NCBI GenBank assembly: GCA_023412215.1
Contig: JAEYNX010000021.1
Coordinates: 38,017 to 102,016 of the forward strand
Origin: Bacillota bacterium
Lineage (GTDB): Bacteria > Bacillota > Clostridia > Oscillospirales > Ruminococcaceae
Direction: 5' to 3'
Length of the DNA stretch: 64,000 nt
Part shown: positions 50,853 through 60,485 of the stretch, in pieces
Numbering within the stretch: the first letter of the stretch is position 1
How the letters are laid out: every line of letters begins with the position of its first letter
Made by a program: the position numbers and the translations under genes
Notes under the pieces: generated by a model
Told to the model about the DNA's origin: nothing
The model's input: only the letters and a program-made list of their open reading frames with translations
Database searches by the model: none

Positions 50853-52259
50853 ATGAAATCTTTTGTCAAGCGGTATCGTATAAGCCTCCTGCTCGTTATA
50901 GTTCTTTGCATGCTATTGTCATCCTGCGGCCTGCTCAAGGACCTCGGCATCGGTGTCTCCCCCGATGTGTCCTCTGAAATCACACAGGAGACCTCATCGG
51001 ACGGGGAACCCCTTAACCACCTAAGCGGTACGGTGGCCTATGCCACCCTGCACACGATCACCATTCTGGCTAAGACCGGCGAAACCTACACCTTTGAAAA
51101 AGACACCGAAAAGCTTGATGTTGGCAAAGACGGTGTGCTCATCGGCTGCCCTGCCACGGTGGATTATTACGGCGTGCTGGACGAGGCCCTGGAGCTACAG
51201 CAGGTGAGACTTAAGCGGATAACGGTTGGCCCGGCGGCAGACACTGTGACCGAGGAAGCGAGAGCGCGGCAGATACTGAGCACCATGAGCCTTGAGGAGA
51301 AGGTCGGGCAGATGTTTATCGTCCGCTGCCCGAAGGAAGACGCCGCGCAGGCGGTCGCGAACTATCACTTGGGCGGATACATCCTTTTTGCGAGCGACTT
51401 TAAGAACAAGACCAAAAGCGAGGTTACGGAAGATATTCAAAGCTATCAGAACGCCTCCCCCCTCGGCATGCTCATCGGGGTAGACGAGGAGGGTGGAACG
51501 GTAAACCGAGTAAGCTTGTATCAGCAATTTCGCGCCGTGCCGTTTTGGTCGCCGCAGGATCTTTATATCGAGGGCGGATGGGACCTGATTGTGAGCGATA
51601 CCAAGGAAAAGGCCGAACTGCTAAAATCCCTTGGCATTAACCTGAATATGGCGCCCGTCTGCGATGTGCCCGACGCGGAGTCGGACTATATCTACCCCCG
51701 CTCCTTCGGCAAGGACGCCGCGCTTACCGCGCAGTATGTGGAGAAGGTGGTCGCCACCATGAACGAAAATAGCCTTGGCAGCGTGCTGAAGCATTTCCCC
51801 GGCTACGGCAACAACGTGGACACCCACACGGGGGTCGCGCACGACAGCCGCGACTACGAGCGGTTTGTAAAGCGGGACTTCCTGCCCTTTGCCGCGGGGA
51901 TTGAGGCGGGCGCGGACGCCGTGCTGGTTTCGCACAACATCGTCGCCTGCATGGACGCCGAAAGCCCGGCCTCCCTATCGGCGAAGGTGCATGATATTCT
52001 GCGCAAGCAGCTTCACTTTACAGGCGTGATCATGACGGATGACCTGTACATGGACGCCATCCGGGAGTTTGCCGGTGACGGCAAGGCCGCCGTGATGGCG
52101 GTGCAGGCCGGCAACGACATGGTTTGCTGCACCGATTTTGAGGCGCAGATTCCCGCCGTGATCGACGCCGCTAAAAACGGAACCATCCCCGAAAGCACCC
52201 TCGACAACGCCGTGATGAGGGTATTGCGCTGGAAGCTAAAACTGGGCATCATTCAATAG
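50853..52259 (+). CDS. GH3-family beta-N-acetylhexosaminidase-like lipoprotein
   Basis: The product has 468 residues. A signal peptide ends in the lipobox LLSSC (Cys25), so it is anchored outside the cell. After a small N-terminal domain (to about residue 130) the GH3 barrel begins with MSLEEKVGQMFIVRCP and includes VLKHFPGYGNNVDTHTG (the NagZ loop with catalytic His) and VIMTDDLYMDAI with the nucleophile at D396 or D397. This points to NagZ-type cleavage of N-acetylglucosamine from muropeptides or other glycans. AGGAG precedes the ATG. It stands alone, ended by a 15-bp stem. Confidence 0.9.
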   Translation: MKSFVKRYRISLLLVIVLCMLLSSCGLLKDLGIGVSPDVSSEITQETSSDGEPLNHLSGTVAYATLHTITILAKTGETYTFEKDTEKLDVGKDGVLIGCPATVDYYGVLDEALELQQVRLKRITVGPAADTVTEEARARQILSTMSLEEKVGQMFIVRCPKEDAAQAVANYHLGGYILFASDFKNKTKSEVTEDIQSYQNASPLGMLIGVDEEGGTVNRVSLYQQFRAVPFWSPQDLYIEGGWDLIVSDTKEKAELLKSLGINLNMAPVCDVPDAESDYIYPRSFGKDAALTAQYVEKVVATMNENSLGSVLKHFPGYGNNVDTHTGVAHDSRDYERFVKRDFLPFAAGIEAGADAVLVSHNIVACMDAESPASLSAKVHDILRKQLHFTGVIMTDDLYMDAIREFAGDGKAAVMAVQAGNDMVCCTDFEAQIPAVIDAAKNGTIPESTLDNAVMRVLRWKLKLGIIQ

Positions 52260-52281
52260 ATAACACATGAAGCAACCCAAC

Positions 52282-52318
52282 AGCAAAAGGAACGGGTAGT
52301 ACGCCCGTTCCTTTTGCT
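52282..52318. terminator. Bidirectional terminator after the GH3 gene
   Basis: Bases 52282-52296 pair perfectly with 52304-52318 (15 pairs, seven-base loop) between convergent genes. The arm GGAACGGG/CCCGTTCC gives a GC-rich top and the outer arms supply A and T tracts. Confidence 0.87.
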
Positions 52319-52342
52319 ATAGATAGACTGTTATCAAAATAC

Positions 52343-53512
52343 CTACGCCTTGGCGCTGCGCTGCTTTTTAGACACCACGTCGAATACAACCGCCACCAGC
52401 AGCACAAAGCCCTTTACGGCCCTCTGCCAGTTTGCGTCTATACCGAGGATGGACATACCGTTGTTGAGCACGCCCATGAAGATAGCGCCCACAACCGCTC
52501 CGCCCACCGTGCCCGTGCCGCCGTAGGCGGATGCCCCGCCGATAAAGCAGGCGCCTATGGCCTCCAGCTCATAGTTGGTGCCGGCGGAGGGCGCCGCCGA
52601 ATTAAAGCGCGCCACGCACACCAGCGCCGCCACCGCGGAAAGAAACGCCATGTTCATGTAAGCGAAAAACAGCACCTTGTTGGTGTTAATGCCCGAGAGC
52701 TTCGCCGCCTTTTCGTTGCCGCCCATAGCATACAGGTGCCGCCCGGGAACGGTTTTGGAGGTGTAATAATCATAAGCCAGCACCACCACGGCCAGCAGTA
52801 TCAGCACCACGGGGATGCCCTTGTGCCTGCCCAACAGCAGGGCAAGCGCCGCGATTACCGCAAACAACAGAACCAGCTTAACGATAAAAAGCGGCAGTGC
52901 CAGTACCTCATACCCCTTACGCACCTTCTGCACGCGACCCGCGATTTGAAGGGCGGCATAGAGCAAAAACACCGCCGCACCGACAATCAGCGAGACCATG
53001 AATGCGATATTGGGGTCGCTGGGCAGAAAGCTCGTAAAGTACTGCAGGTAGTTCCCCGGGAAGGGGGAGATGGTAAGCCCGTTTAAGATAACATGGGCAA
53101 GCCCGCGCCACAAAAGCATTCCGGCGAGGGTAACGATAAACGCGGGGATGCGTATGTAGGCGATCCAAAAACCCTGCCACGCGCCGATCAACACGCCCAC
53201 CAGCAGGCAGATGAGCATGGAGAGATAGATGTTCACCTTCAGGTTTACAATCAGCGTGCCCGCCACCGCGCCGACCAGCACCACCACCGAGCCGACCGAA
53301 AGGTCGATATTGCCGCCGGTGAGGATGCATAACAGCATGCCGGTGGCAAGGATGACCACGTAGCTGTTCTGCAGTATCAGGTTGGTGATGTTGGAGGGGG
53401 CGAACAGCGAGCCTTTCCCGTTTAGCTCTATCAGGATCTCAAACAGCAACATGACTACTGCCAGTGCAATAAGCATGGTATTTTTCTTAAGAGTATCTCT
53501 GATGTTCGTCAT
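52343..53512 (-). CDS. mmsB: Multiple-monosaccharide ABC transporter permease
   Basis: The product has 389 residues, the normal size of MmsB/GguB, with about ten membrane helices. The BPD_transp_2 hallmarks LCILTGGNIDLSVGSVVVLV and SAYGGTGTVGGAVVGAIFMG are intact. AAAGGAG precedes the ATG. It is the last gene of the binding protein-ATPase-permease operon and, with ChvE-type binding proteins, imports monosaccharides such as xylose, arabinose, galactose or glucose in related bacteria. Confidence 0.92.
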   Translation of the reverse strand: MTNIRDTLKKNTMLIALAVVMLLFEILIELNGKGSLFAPSNITNLILQNSYVVILATGMLLCILTGGNIDLSVGSVVVLVGAVAGTLIVNLKVNIYLSMLICLLVGVLIGAWQGFWIAYIRIPAFIVTLAGMLLWRGLAHVILNGLTISPFPGNYLQYFTSFLPSDPNIAFMVSLIVGAAVFLLYAALQIAGRVQKVRKGYEVLALPLFIVKLVLLFAVIAALALLLGRHKGIPVVLILLAVVVLAYDYYTSKTVPGRHLYAMGGNEKAAKLSGINTNKVLFFAYMNMAFLSAVAALVCVARFNSAAPSAGTNYELEAIGACFIGGASAYGGTGTVGGAVVGAIFMGVLNNGMSILGIDANWQRAVKGFVLLVAVVFDVVSKKQRSAKA

Positions 53513-53516
53513 GGTT

Positions 53517-55052
53517 CTATGCTCCTTTACTTGACTGAAGAATGCTCGTAAGGATCGCCTCCTGCGTGGCGTTTTCGCGCGTCATCTCGGCCACAATCCT
53601 TCCCTCATTCATCACATAGATTCTGTCGCACATGCCAAGCACCTCCGGCATCTCGGAGGAGATCATGAGCACCGACTTCCCCTGTGCCACCAGCTGGTTT
53701 ATAATACAATAGATCTCATACTTCGCGCCCACGTCGATTCCGCGCGTCGGTTCGTCCATGATGAGGATATCCGGGTCGGCAAACATCCACTTGCTCAGCA
53801 ACACCTTCTGTTGGTTGCCGCCCGAGAGATTGCACACCTTTTGCTCAACGCCCAGGCACTTTGTCTGCAGCTTTTCTTTGTATTCGTTCGCAGCACCCAT
53901 CTCTAAGTCTTTGTCCAGCACGTAAAATCGGCTTACTTTGTCCAGCTTCGCGAGCGTGGTATTCTCACGTATCGCCATATCCAGTATCAGGCCGTTGCTC
54001 TTTCGGTCCTCCGTGATATAGGCGAGCCGATGGTCTATGGCGTCCTTCACGCTGTGCATCTGCACTTCTTTGCTGTCGATGAAGATCTGCCCCGAGATAT
54101 TCTCCCCGTAGCTTTTGCCGAAGATACTCATAGCGAGCTCGGTGCGTCCCGCGCCCATCAGGCCGCTGATGCCAACCACCTCGCCCCGGTGCAGTGTGAG
54201 GCTTATATTATCGCACACCTTGCGCCCCTCATACAGCGGGTGATAAACCGTCCAGTTATGTACTTCTAAGCTTACCTCCCCGATCTTCACCTCGCGCTTG
54301 GGGAAGCGGTCGGTTAAATCGCGCCCCACCATGCCTTTGATGATGCGCTCCTCGCTGATGTCGTCTACGCCTTTGGTAAGCGTCTCGATGGTCATGCCGT
54401 CGCGCAGTATCGTGATCTTGTCGGCGATGCCTGAGATTTCGTTGATTTTGTGGGAGATGATGATGGAGGTCATTCCGTGCTGCTTAAACTCCACCAGCAG
54501 GTTTAACAGCTTTTGAGAGTCGGATTCATTCAAAGAGGCCGTTGGTTCGTCCAGAATGAGCAGCTTTACATTCTTCGCAAGCGCCTTGGAGATCTCCACC
54601 AGCTGCTGCTTGCCCACGCCGATGTCTTTGATGAGGGTGTGGGCGCTTTCCTTTAAGCCCACCTGTCTGAGCAGCTCATCGGCCTTGCCGAACGTTTCAT
54701 CCCAGTCTATTCGAAGGGTACTGCCCTGCTCATTACCTAAAAAAATGTTCTCGCCGATGGTCAGGTAGGGTACAAGCGCAAGTTCCTGATGGATGATAAC
54801 AATCCCCTTTTGCTCGCTTTCGCGAATGCCCGCAAAGCGGCAGACCTCGCCCTCGTAGATAATGTCGCCCTCGTAGCTGCCATAGGGGTAGATACCGCTG
54901 AGTACATTCATCAGCGTGGATTTTCCCGCTCCGTTCTCCCCCACCAGCGCGTGGATTTCGCCCTGCGTTACCTGCAGGTTTACGCGGTCCAGCGCGCGCA
55001 CGCCCGGGAAGAGCTTGGTGATATTTCTCATTTCAAGCAGCGGCTTTGACAA
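53517..55052 (-). CDS. mmsA: Multiple-monosaccharide ABC transporter ATP-binding protein
   Basis: GGAGGGA stands six bases before a TTG at 55052, giving 511 residues; a TTG at 55067 lies within that site. Two ABC cassettes are fused. The first has Walker A VGENGAGKSTLMNVLSGIYP and Walker B LLILDEPTASL. The second has the degenerate GLMGAGRTEL in place of Walker A and the signature LSGGNQQKVLLSKWM. This is the standard plan of RbsA/XylG/MmsA. It lies four bases ahead of the permease. Confidence 0.93.
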   Translation of the reverse strand: MSKPLLEMRNITKLFPGVRALDRVNLQVTQGEIHALVGENGAGKSTLMNVLSGIYPYGSYEGDIIYEGEVCRFAGIRESEQKGIVIIHQELALVPYLTIGENIFLGNEQGSTLRIDWDETFGKADELLRQVGLKESAHTLIKDIGVGKQQLVEISKALAKNVKLLILDEPTASLNESDSQKLLNLLVEFKQHGMTSIIISHKINEISGIADKITILRDGMTIETLTKGVDDISEERIIKGMVGRDLTDRFPKREVKIGEVSLEVHNWTVYHPLYEGRKVCDNISLTLHRGEVVGISGLMGAGRTELAMSIFGKSYGENISGQIFIDSKEVQMHSVKDAIDHRLAYITEDRKSNGLILDMAIRENTTLAKLDKVSRFYVLDKDLEMGAANEYKEKLQTKCLGVEQKVCNLSGGNQQKVLLSKWMFADPDILIMDEPTRGIDVGAKYEIYCIINQLVAQGKSVLMISSEMPEVLGMCDRIYVMNEGRIVAEMTRENATQEAILTSILQSSKGA

Positions 55053-55080
55053 GATGGCTCCCTCCAATGACAGAAATGAA

Positions 55081-55115
55081 AAGCAGGCGGTAGAATAACT
55101 TCCGCCCGCCTGCTT
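55081..55115 (-). terminator. Intercistronic hairpin between binding protein and ATPase genes
   Basis: AAGCAGGCGG (55081-55090) pairs with CCGCCTGCTT (55106-55115). No long T-run follows on the minus strand. It probably lowers read-through so that more binding protein is made. Confidence 0.65.
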
Positions 55116-55163
55116 CGATTATGCCGGCCAGAAGCGACCGTTTATGCTATACTAGAGTGATCC

Positions 55164-56261
55164 TTAGGCAATATCCGACTCCTTATAGTAGCCGCTGTCG
55201 ATAAGCAGTTCCTTATAGTTGTCTATTGTCGCAAATACCGGGTCGCAGTTGAAGGACGGGATAACAGCGACACCGTTGTCGTAGCTCTCGGTATCGTTCA
55301 CGGGAACCTCGGCGCCGCTCAGGATAGCATTCACCATCTCAACCACCTTGGCAGCCAGCGTACGGGTATCCTTGAAGATCGACATGCTCTGCAGGCCTGC
55401 CAGCATGTTCTTCACCGCCGGTTTGTCGCAGTCCTGACCGGTTAAAAGCGGGAAGTTATCCTTGGTATAGCCTGCTGCTACCAGCGCATTGGTGATGCCG
55501 TTGGCCACAGAGTCATTGGAAGAGAGCACCGCATCCAGTTTGGTGCCGCTCGGGCCGTAGCCGTTGGCGGTAATCAGGTTTTCCATGCGCTTCTGCGATT
55601 CCTCGGTAGACCAGTTCGGCGTAGCGCACTGTGCGAGGGTGGTCTGGCCGGACTTTACGACGAGCTTGCCGCTGTCGATATAGGGCTGCAGAATTTCCAT
55701 CGCGCCGCCAAAGAAAAAGTTTACGTTGTTATCATCCGGCGAGCCGGTAAATAGCTCAATGTTAAACGGGCCGGCCGCGTTGTCAAGGTCAAGCTGATCG
55801 CGGATAAACGTTCCCTGCGTGGTGCCTACCTTGTGGTTATCGAAGGTCGCATAGTAGGATACCGCGTCGCTGTTCATGATCAGACGGTCATATGCGATAA
55901 CGGGTATCTTCTTCTCTTTCGCGGCTTTTAAAACCTCTGTCAGCGAGGAGCCGTCGATGGCCGCTATTACAAGCACGTTGCAGCCGCTGGTAATCATGTT
56001 TTCAATCTGAGCCACCTGGGTGGGGATATCGTTGTCGCCGCCGTACTGCAGGTCTACCGTATAGCCCGCCTCTTCAAACAGATTTTTCATGTTGGCGCCG
56101 TCTTGGTTCCAACGCTGCAAGCTTTGCGTAGGCATTGAAACACCGATCTTATAGCTGCCTGCTTTACCGTCGTCAGGAGTGGATGCCTGGGGGGCTTGTG
56201 CACAGGATGCAAGCGAGAACATCAACATGGCCGCGAGAAGAATTGCTATAAACCTTTTCAT
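55164..56261 (-). CDS. chvE: ChvE-type sugar-binding lipoprotein
   Basis: The ATG at 56261 follows AGGAGTG and gives 365 residues; the frame extends to 56378 but the extra 39 residues do not look like a signal peptide. The signal peptide ends in SLASC (Cys20). The mature part has the periplasmic sugar-binding fold of the ribose/galactose type: YKIGVSMPTQSLQRWNQDG and CNVLVIAAIDGSSLTEVLKA. The length and the DNDIPTQVAQIENMI block match ChvE proteins. It is first in the operon and preceded by a promoter. Confidence 0.92.
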   Translation of the reverse strand: MKRFIAILLAAMLMFSLASCAQAPQASTPDDGKAGSYKIGVSMPTQSLQRWNQDGANMKNLFEEAGYTVDLQYGGDNDIPTQVAQIENMITSGCNVLVIAAIDGSSLTEVLKAAKEKKIPVIAYDRLIMNSDAVSYYATFDNHKVGTTQGTFIRDQLDLDNAAGPFNIELFTGSPDDNNVNFFFGGAMEILQPYIDSGKLVVKSGQTTLAQCATPNWSTEESQKRMENLITANGYGPSGTKLDAVLSSNDSVANGITNALVAAGYTKDNFPLLTGQDCDKPAVKNMLAGLQSMSIFKDTRTLAAKVVEMVNAILSGAEVPVNDTESYDNGVAVIPSFNCDPVFATIDNYKELLIDSGYYKESDIA

Positions 56262-56506
56262 TCTTTTCACTCCTATTTCTTGATATTTATTGTATCTGCC
56301 GGATAGCTCCCGCCTTGTAAAGGCCAGCCATCCCGCAGCGCCGCGCCTAGAAAGGATACCCTCTATCGGCAAAAACAACCACGGTTAAGAGTGTGCATAC
56401 ACAGGAACAAGATTCAACATGAGAGTTCCCAATGCCGATAACCGCGCTGCCATAAACGATTCGCGGTTTAACATTATTTACGTGCCCGAGCACAATTTCT
56501 GATAAC

Positions 56507-56535
56507 AGTTTACAGCCCAAGAATTGGAAAGTCAA
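56507..56535 (-). promoter_or_regulatory. Promoter of the ChvE-MmsAB operon
   Basis: Minus strand TTGACT (56535-56530), a 17-base spacer and TAAACT (56512-56507). The transcript would begin near 56500. Confidence 0.68.
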
Positions 56536-56796
56536 TGGATTATTTGTAAAATAATGTAATTCATGTGGAATTCAAAATTTTCCCGGTCGTTTCTATGCAA
56601 TATAGCCAAACAACCTGTTATCACAAGTCCTTAGGGCTCGTTTATAAAATCCGTGCAGCGATACATTTCGGCCTTAAATTATCATATGCGGGGGCACCCA
56701 AGCTGCAAACCGCACTCATCCGTACCCTTTATATGTTGCTCCGACTGCCCCAATAATCCCATAGGGGCCAGTGCAGCGTGCCCGTACTGTTAAAAA

Positions 56797-56837
56797 GGCC
56801 AGACGCCGCTTTGGAAGCTCCAAAGCGGCGTCTGGCC
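56797..56837 (-). terminator. Terminator of the aldo/keto reductase gene
   Basis: Bases 56797-56814 pair perfectly with 56820-56837 (18 pairs, five-base loop). On the minus strand the stem is followed by T5. Confidence 0.92.
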
Positions 56838-56899
56838 CGCAATTACAATAAAATATATGAAAAAAACGGAGTTAACAATGTTGACACCGAGGCGTAACC

Positions 56900-57907
56900 C
56901 TATTCGCCCATGATGGAGTACTGCTCGTCGGTGAGCTTGATGTCGAGCGACGCGATATTCTCGCGGTACTGCTCCTCGTTGCTGAAGCCGAGAATGGGAA
57001 TAATCTTCGGCTCGCGGCACAGCAGCCATGCCAGCACAAGCTGGTTGCCGGTAACACCCAGCGCGTGCGAAAGCCGGTCGACAATGCCGAGCTTGCGGGC
57101 AGACTCCGGGGAATCGAACAGGCCCCAGTTGTAGTAGCGCCTTCTTTTTTCCTCGCTGCTGTAAATACCCTTGAGCAGCGGCGAATACGCAAGCAGTGTC
57201 AAGTCCCCATTCATGCGGATATAATCAAACAATTCGTCGTCCGCATGACGGATAATGCCCGCATCCAGCCCCGGCGTAGGGTGCAGGTAAGAATACTCCT
57301 GCTGTACGACGGTGTACTGTATAATGCCCTTTTGCGCGCTTACCGCCCGGGCCTCCTTTAACTGTCCGCTCGTCAGGTTGCTGCACCCGATGGATAACAC
57401 CTTACCCTCCCTCACCAGTGCATTCAGGGTTTCGAGTGTCTCCTCGATCGGAGTCCTAGTATCGTACACATGGGTGTAGTATAGGTCGATATACTCTGTT
57501 TTCAGGCGGCGGAGACTATCTTCCACCCCCTTGCGTATGACGGCGGAGGAGAGCCCCTCATACTCGGCGGGCACCCGATCCCATTCGGGGATACCGTCGG
57601 CGCCGCGGATATTGTACGGGTCTTTCAGGCGCGCGCCCACCTTGGTGGCGAGAAAAACCTCATGGCGGTTGTGCCTCTCCTGCATCCAGCTGCCCAAGAT
57701 ATTCTCGCTCTCGTCGCCGATAAATTCGCCGCTGCCCATCCACCACGCGTAGCAGTTTGCCGTATCCAGGAAATTTCCGCCTGCCGCGGTAAACCGGTCA
57801 AGTACCCGATAAGAGGCCTTATCGTCCATCGCGGTACCCATCATCATGCAGCCGAGGCAAACCCGGCTTACCGCCTTGCCCGCCCTGCCAAAAGGAACCT
57901 GTTCCAT
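56900..57907 (-). CDS. Aldo/keto reductase
   Basis: The product has 335 residues. The catalytic tetrad region can be followed: aspartate and tyrosine in NFLDTANCYAWWMG, lysine in VFLATKVGARLKDP and histidine in DLYYTHVYDTRTP. The C-terminal NADP-binding block is IPILGFSNEEQYRENI. It should reduce an aldehyde or sugar with NADPH. GGTAGGGAGGG precedes the ATG. It is divergent from a MocR-type regulator that may control it. It resembles family members active on sugars or methylglyoxal, but the substrate is not known. Confidence 0.92.
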   Translation of the reverse strand: MEQVPFGRAGKAVSRVCLGCMMMGTAMDDKASYRVLDRFTAAGGNFLDTANCYAWWMGSGEFIGDESENILGSWMQERHNRHEVFLATKVGARLKDPYNIRGADGIPEWDRVPAEYEGLSSAVIRKGVEDSLRRLKTEYIDLYYTHVYDTRTPIEETLETLNALVREGKVLSIGCSNLTSGQLKEARAVSAQKGIIQYTVVQQEYSYLHPTPGLDAGIIRHADDELFDYIRMNGDLTLLAYSPLLKGIYSSEEKRRRYYNWGLFDSPESARKLGIVDRLSHALGVTGNQLVLAWLLCREPKIIPILGFSNEEQYRENIASLDIKLTDEQYSIMGE

Positions 57908-57937
57908 CTGCCCTCCCTACCTTTCACTTAAGTATGG

Positions 57938-57966
57938 TTGATTGTCCGTTAGATTCATTATATAAT
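57938..57966 (+). promoter_or_regulatory. Promoter of the MocR-type regulator gene
   Basis: TTGATT (57938-57943), a 17-base spacer and TATAAT (57961-57966). The start of transcription near 57973 rules out a translation start at 57934 and supports the ATG at 58033. Confidence 0.8.
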
Positions 57967-58032
57967 GAAATTGGATTTAGAAAAGTGCCAATTCGCTTTC
58001 AATTTATAGAACCAATCGGAGGAGGCAGGTAT

Positions 58033-59448
58033 ATGTTTGGGTTTGAGGTAAACAAGGAGCTGCCCGTTTCCGCGGCAAAGCAGCTGGCACAGCAAATACG
58101 CGGGGCGATCTTGTCGGGCGCGCTGCCGTCCGGCGAAAAGATGCCCCCCACCAGAAGCCTTGCGGCTGAACTGAACATTGCGCGCAACACCGTAATAGAG
58201 GTGTACGAGCAGCTGCTCGCCGAGGGTTACCTGCTGAGCAAAACCGGCTCGGGCACCTATGTGGCGGGGTTGGACGCCCTGCCCGCGCCCCGCCCGCTGC
58301 CGCCGGAGCTTGGCTTTTCCGCGGGGAAAAAGCCACCGGCGGACATGATCTCGTTTGACCCCGGCAACCCCGACTGCTCCGCCTTCCCCCAAGCGCTCTG
58401 GGCAAAGCTGTTAAAGGAAGCCTGTCTGGACGCAGACGGTAGCGCCTTCGGCTACCTGCCCTCCGGCGCGGGGGTGCCCGCCCTGCAGTCGGCGCTGCGC
58501 GCCTATCTTTACCGCATGAAGGGTATTGTGTGCAGCGAGGCGCAGGTGGTTATTCTGCCCGGCACCTTCAGCGGGCTGCAGCTGCTGGCGAAGGCGCTCT
58601 ACCGCGAGGGCGGCACGCTGGCGGTGGAGGACCCCTGCATGCCCTTTGTGCGGCAGGCCTTCGAGGGCTGCGGTTACAACATCCATCCGGTGGAGGTGGA
58701 CGCACAGGGTATGAAAACCGACGAGCTCAAGCAGGCCGACCGGCTGCGCGCCGTGTATGCGGTGCCCTCCCACCAGTTCCCCGTAGGAGGCGTGCTGCCG
58801 ATTGCAAGGCGCGTTTCGCTGCTGCGGCACGCCGCGGAGCGGGACGCGTATGTGATAGAAGACGACTACGACGGCGAGTTCCGCTACGAGGGCGAGCCGA
58901 TACAGCCGCTGCACCGCCTAAACAGCGAGCGCGTCATCTATCTGGGCAGCTTCAGCAAGATCTTCTCCCCCGCCCTGCGCATCGCTTACCTGATACTGCC
59001 GTGGCAGCTGCGCGATAAGGTGGTGCGTCAGATGGAGCTGACCAACACATGGGCCAATACCATCGAGCAGCTTGCCCTCGCACGGCTGATTGACGAGCGC
59101 CTGCTGGATAAACACATCTATCGCATGAAGAAGCTGTACGAGGCAAAACGGCTGCTGCTGATGCGCAGCCTGTCGCAGGCGTTTGACGGGCGGGTAGCCG
59201 TCTCGGGCGAAAACGCGGGAATGCACCTGCTCGCCCACTTCACACGCCCGTTTACCCGCAACGACTATAGCGCCTTTGTCCGTCAGGGCGTGGAGGCCGA
59301 CTGTGTGGAGCGGTACGCCGTGCGCAAGGGCAGGCATGAGCACGAACTGGTGCTGGGGTACGGCAACCTGAGTGACGTGCAGATTCAGGAGGGCGTGCAA
59401 CGGCTAAAGTATGCGCTAAAGCAGGGGGATGTAGTGTCGAAAACATGA
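58033..59448 (+). CDS. MocR/GntR-type regulator with aminotransferase domain
   Basis: The ATG at 58033 follows GGAGGAGG and gives 471 residues. Residues 1-75 are a GntR winged helix (KMPPTRSLAAELNIARNTVI). After a linker, the rest is a fold type I aminotransferase with the probable PLP lysine in VIYLGSFSKIFSPALRIAYL. Proteins of this plan include PdxR and GabR. A pyridoxamine kinase gene lies elsewhere in the window but is not adjacent. The divergent aldo/keto reductase is the nearest candidate target. Confidence 0.93.
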   Translation: MFGFEVNKELPVSAAKQLAQQIRGAILSGALPSGEKMPPTRSLAAELNIARNTVIEVYEQLLAEGYLLSKTGSGTYVAGLDALPAPRPLPPELGFSAGKKPPADMISFDPGNPDCSAFPQALWAKLLKEACLDADGSAFGYLPSGAGVPALQSALRAYLYRMKGIVCSEAQVVILPGTFSGLQLLAKALYREGGTLAVEDPCMPFVRQAFEGCGYNIHPVEVDAQGMKTDELKQADRLRAVYAVPSHQFPVGGVLPIARRVSLLRHAAERDAYVIEDDYDGEFRYEGEPIQPLHRLNSERVIYLGSFSKIFSPALRIAYLILPWQLRDKVVRQMELTNTWANTIEQLALARLIDERLLDKHIYRMKKLYEAKRLLLMRSLSQAFDGRVAVSGENAGMHLLAHFTRPFTRNDYSAFVRQGVEADCVERYAVRKGRHEHELVLGYGNLSDVQIQEGVQRLKYALKQGDVVSKT

Positions 59449-59487
59449 TGTTTTACGGTGATTATACAAAATGTAATCGAAAAAACG

Positions 59488-59516
59488 TTGACGGGGATGG
59501 AAAAACGTGATACATT
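59488..59516 (+). promoter_or_regulatory. Promoter of the hemerythrin-CheX pair
   Basis: TTGACG (59488-59493), a 17-base spacer and TACATT (59511-59516), about 100 bases before the hemerythrin start. Confidence 0.58.
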
Positions 59517-59622
59517 AATCATACAATTATCGTACACTATTGGCAGTAATAGGGTTGTTTCTGTATTGAGTTTTCACTGCGGCTACCACTACAGCAATCA
59601 TGGACAGAGAGGAGTGTATGGA

Positions 59623-60045
59623 ATGGTATGGAAGGAGCAGTATGCCATCGGCATTGAAACGGTAGACCGCCAGCACAAGGAGCTTTTTGCCCGCGTGGGA
59701 GATTTCTTGGCGGCCGTGAGATCGGCCACTCCATGGGAAGAGAAGCTGTCGAAGGTGAAAGAAACCATTGGCTTTATGCAGAACTATGTGGTCGAGCATT
59801 TTAATGACGAAGAGGCGTATCAGCGCGAAATTGGCTACCCCGACAGCGAGAGGCACCGCAAAATCCACGAAGACTTTACCGTTTATGTAACCGAATGTGC
59901 ACAGCGGTTTGAATCCGAAGGATATACGAAGCAGGGTGTTCAGCAGTTTGCCGGCAAGCTCTTGGCATGGCTGGTAAACCATGTGGTGGCAGAAGACTTG
60001 AAGATGGCAAAGTATATCGGCTTAAGGGAGGAAAACCACGGATGA
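59623..60045 (+). CDS. Bacteriohemerythrin
   Basis: The ATG at 59623 follows AGAGGAG and gives 140 residues. Iron ligands of the hemerythrin fold are visible: His18 (VDRQHKELF), the pair in VEHFNDEEAYQ, HRKIHEDF, and His/Asp in NHVVAEDLKMA. It starts with the usual VWKEQYAIGIETVD. It binds oxygen through a di-iron site in the cytoplasm, for storage or sensing. Its stop overlaps the start of a CheX gene, so the two are translated together. Confidence 0.93.
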   Translation: MVWKEQYAIGIETVDRQHKELFARVGDFLAAVRSATPWEEKLSKVKETIGFMQNYVVEHFNDEEAYQREIGYPDSERHRKIHEDFTVYVTECAQRFESEGYTKQGVQQFAGKLLAWLVNHVVAEDLKMAKYIGLREENHG

Positions 60046-60485
60046 CGGATCAAAAAGGCAACACGTTTTACGAAGCAACAAAAGATGTATTCAAGATGAT
60101 GCTCGGGCTGGATATCGCCCAGTTGGAGGCACAGGCCGCTGCGGGCGGTGAGGAGACGGTGCATGTAACCATCGAACTGATCGGGGATTTGACGGGTTCG
60201 GTGGTTTACAGCTTCCCGAAATCCACGACACTCAACATTGTAAAAACCCTTTCGGGAATGGAGGCTGAGATGATTGACGATTTTGCCACCTCGATGCTTG
60301 GCGAGATTTCAAACATCATCAGCGGCAACGCGGTAACCTCCCTTTCCAGCTTAAACTACCAATGCGACATCAAGCCCCCGCAGATCGCCATTATAGACGG
60401 CGCGGACACACACGGCGGCAAGACGGTGGACATCTGTCTCGAGTCGGACGCCGGACGCCTTTATGAGCACCTGCTGCTTTCTTAG
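60042..60485 (+). CDS. cheX: CheX-like CheY-P phosphatase
   Basis: The ATG at 60042 overlaps the hemerythrin stop (ATGA) and gives 147 residues; a longer frame from 59967 is a read of the preceding gene. The catalytic ExxN motif of CheC/CheX phosphatases is E88 and N91 (LGEISNIISGNAVTS). The typical CheX ending with CLESDAGRLYEHLLLS is close to family form. It would dephosphorylate CheY, linking an oxygen-binding protein to motility control. No other chemotaxis gene is in the window. Confidence 0.88.
   Translation: MTDQKGNTFYEATKDVFKMMLGLDIAQLEAQAAAGGEETVHVTIELIGDLTGSVVYSFPKSTTLNIVKTLSGMEAEMIDDFATSMLGEISNIISGNAVTSLSSLNYQCDIKPPQIAIIDGADTHGGKTVDICLESDAGRLYEHLLLS

Larger units (their letters stand above)
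56262..56899. other. Gene-free stretch between transporter and aldo/keto reductase
   Basis: Apart from the promoter at 56507-56535 and the terminator at 56797-56837, nothing is seen. Short open frames here lack ribosome-binding sites. The minus-strand transcript of the transporter would carry a leader of about 240 bases. Confidence 0.5.
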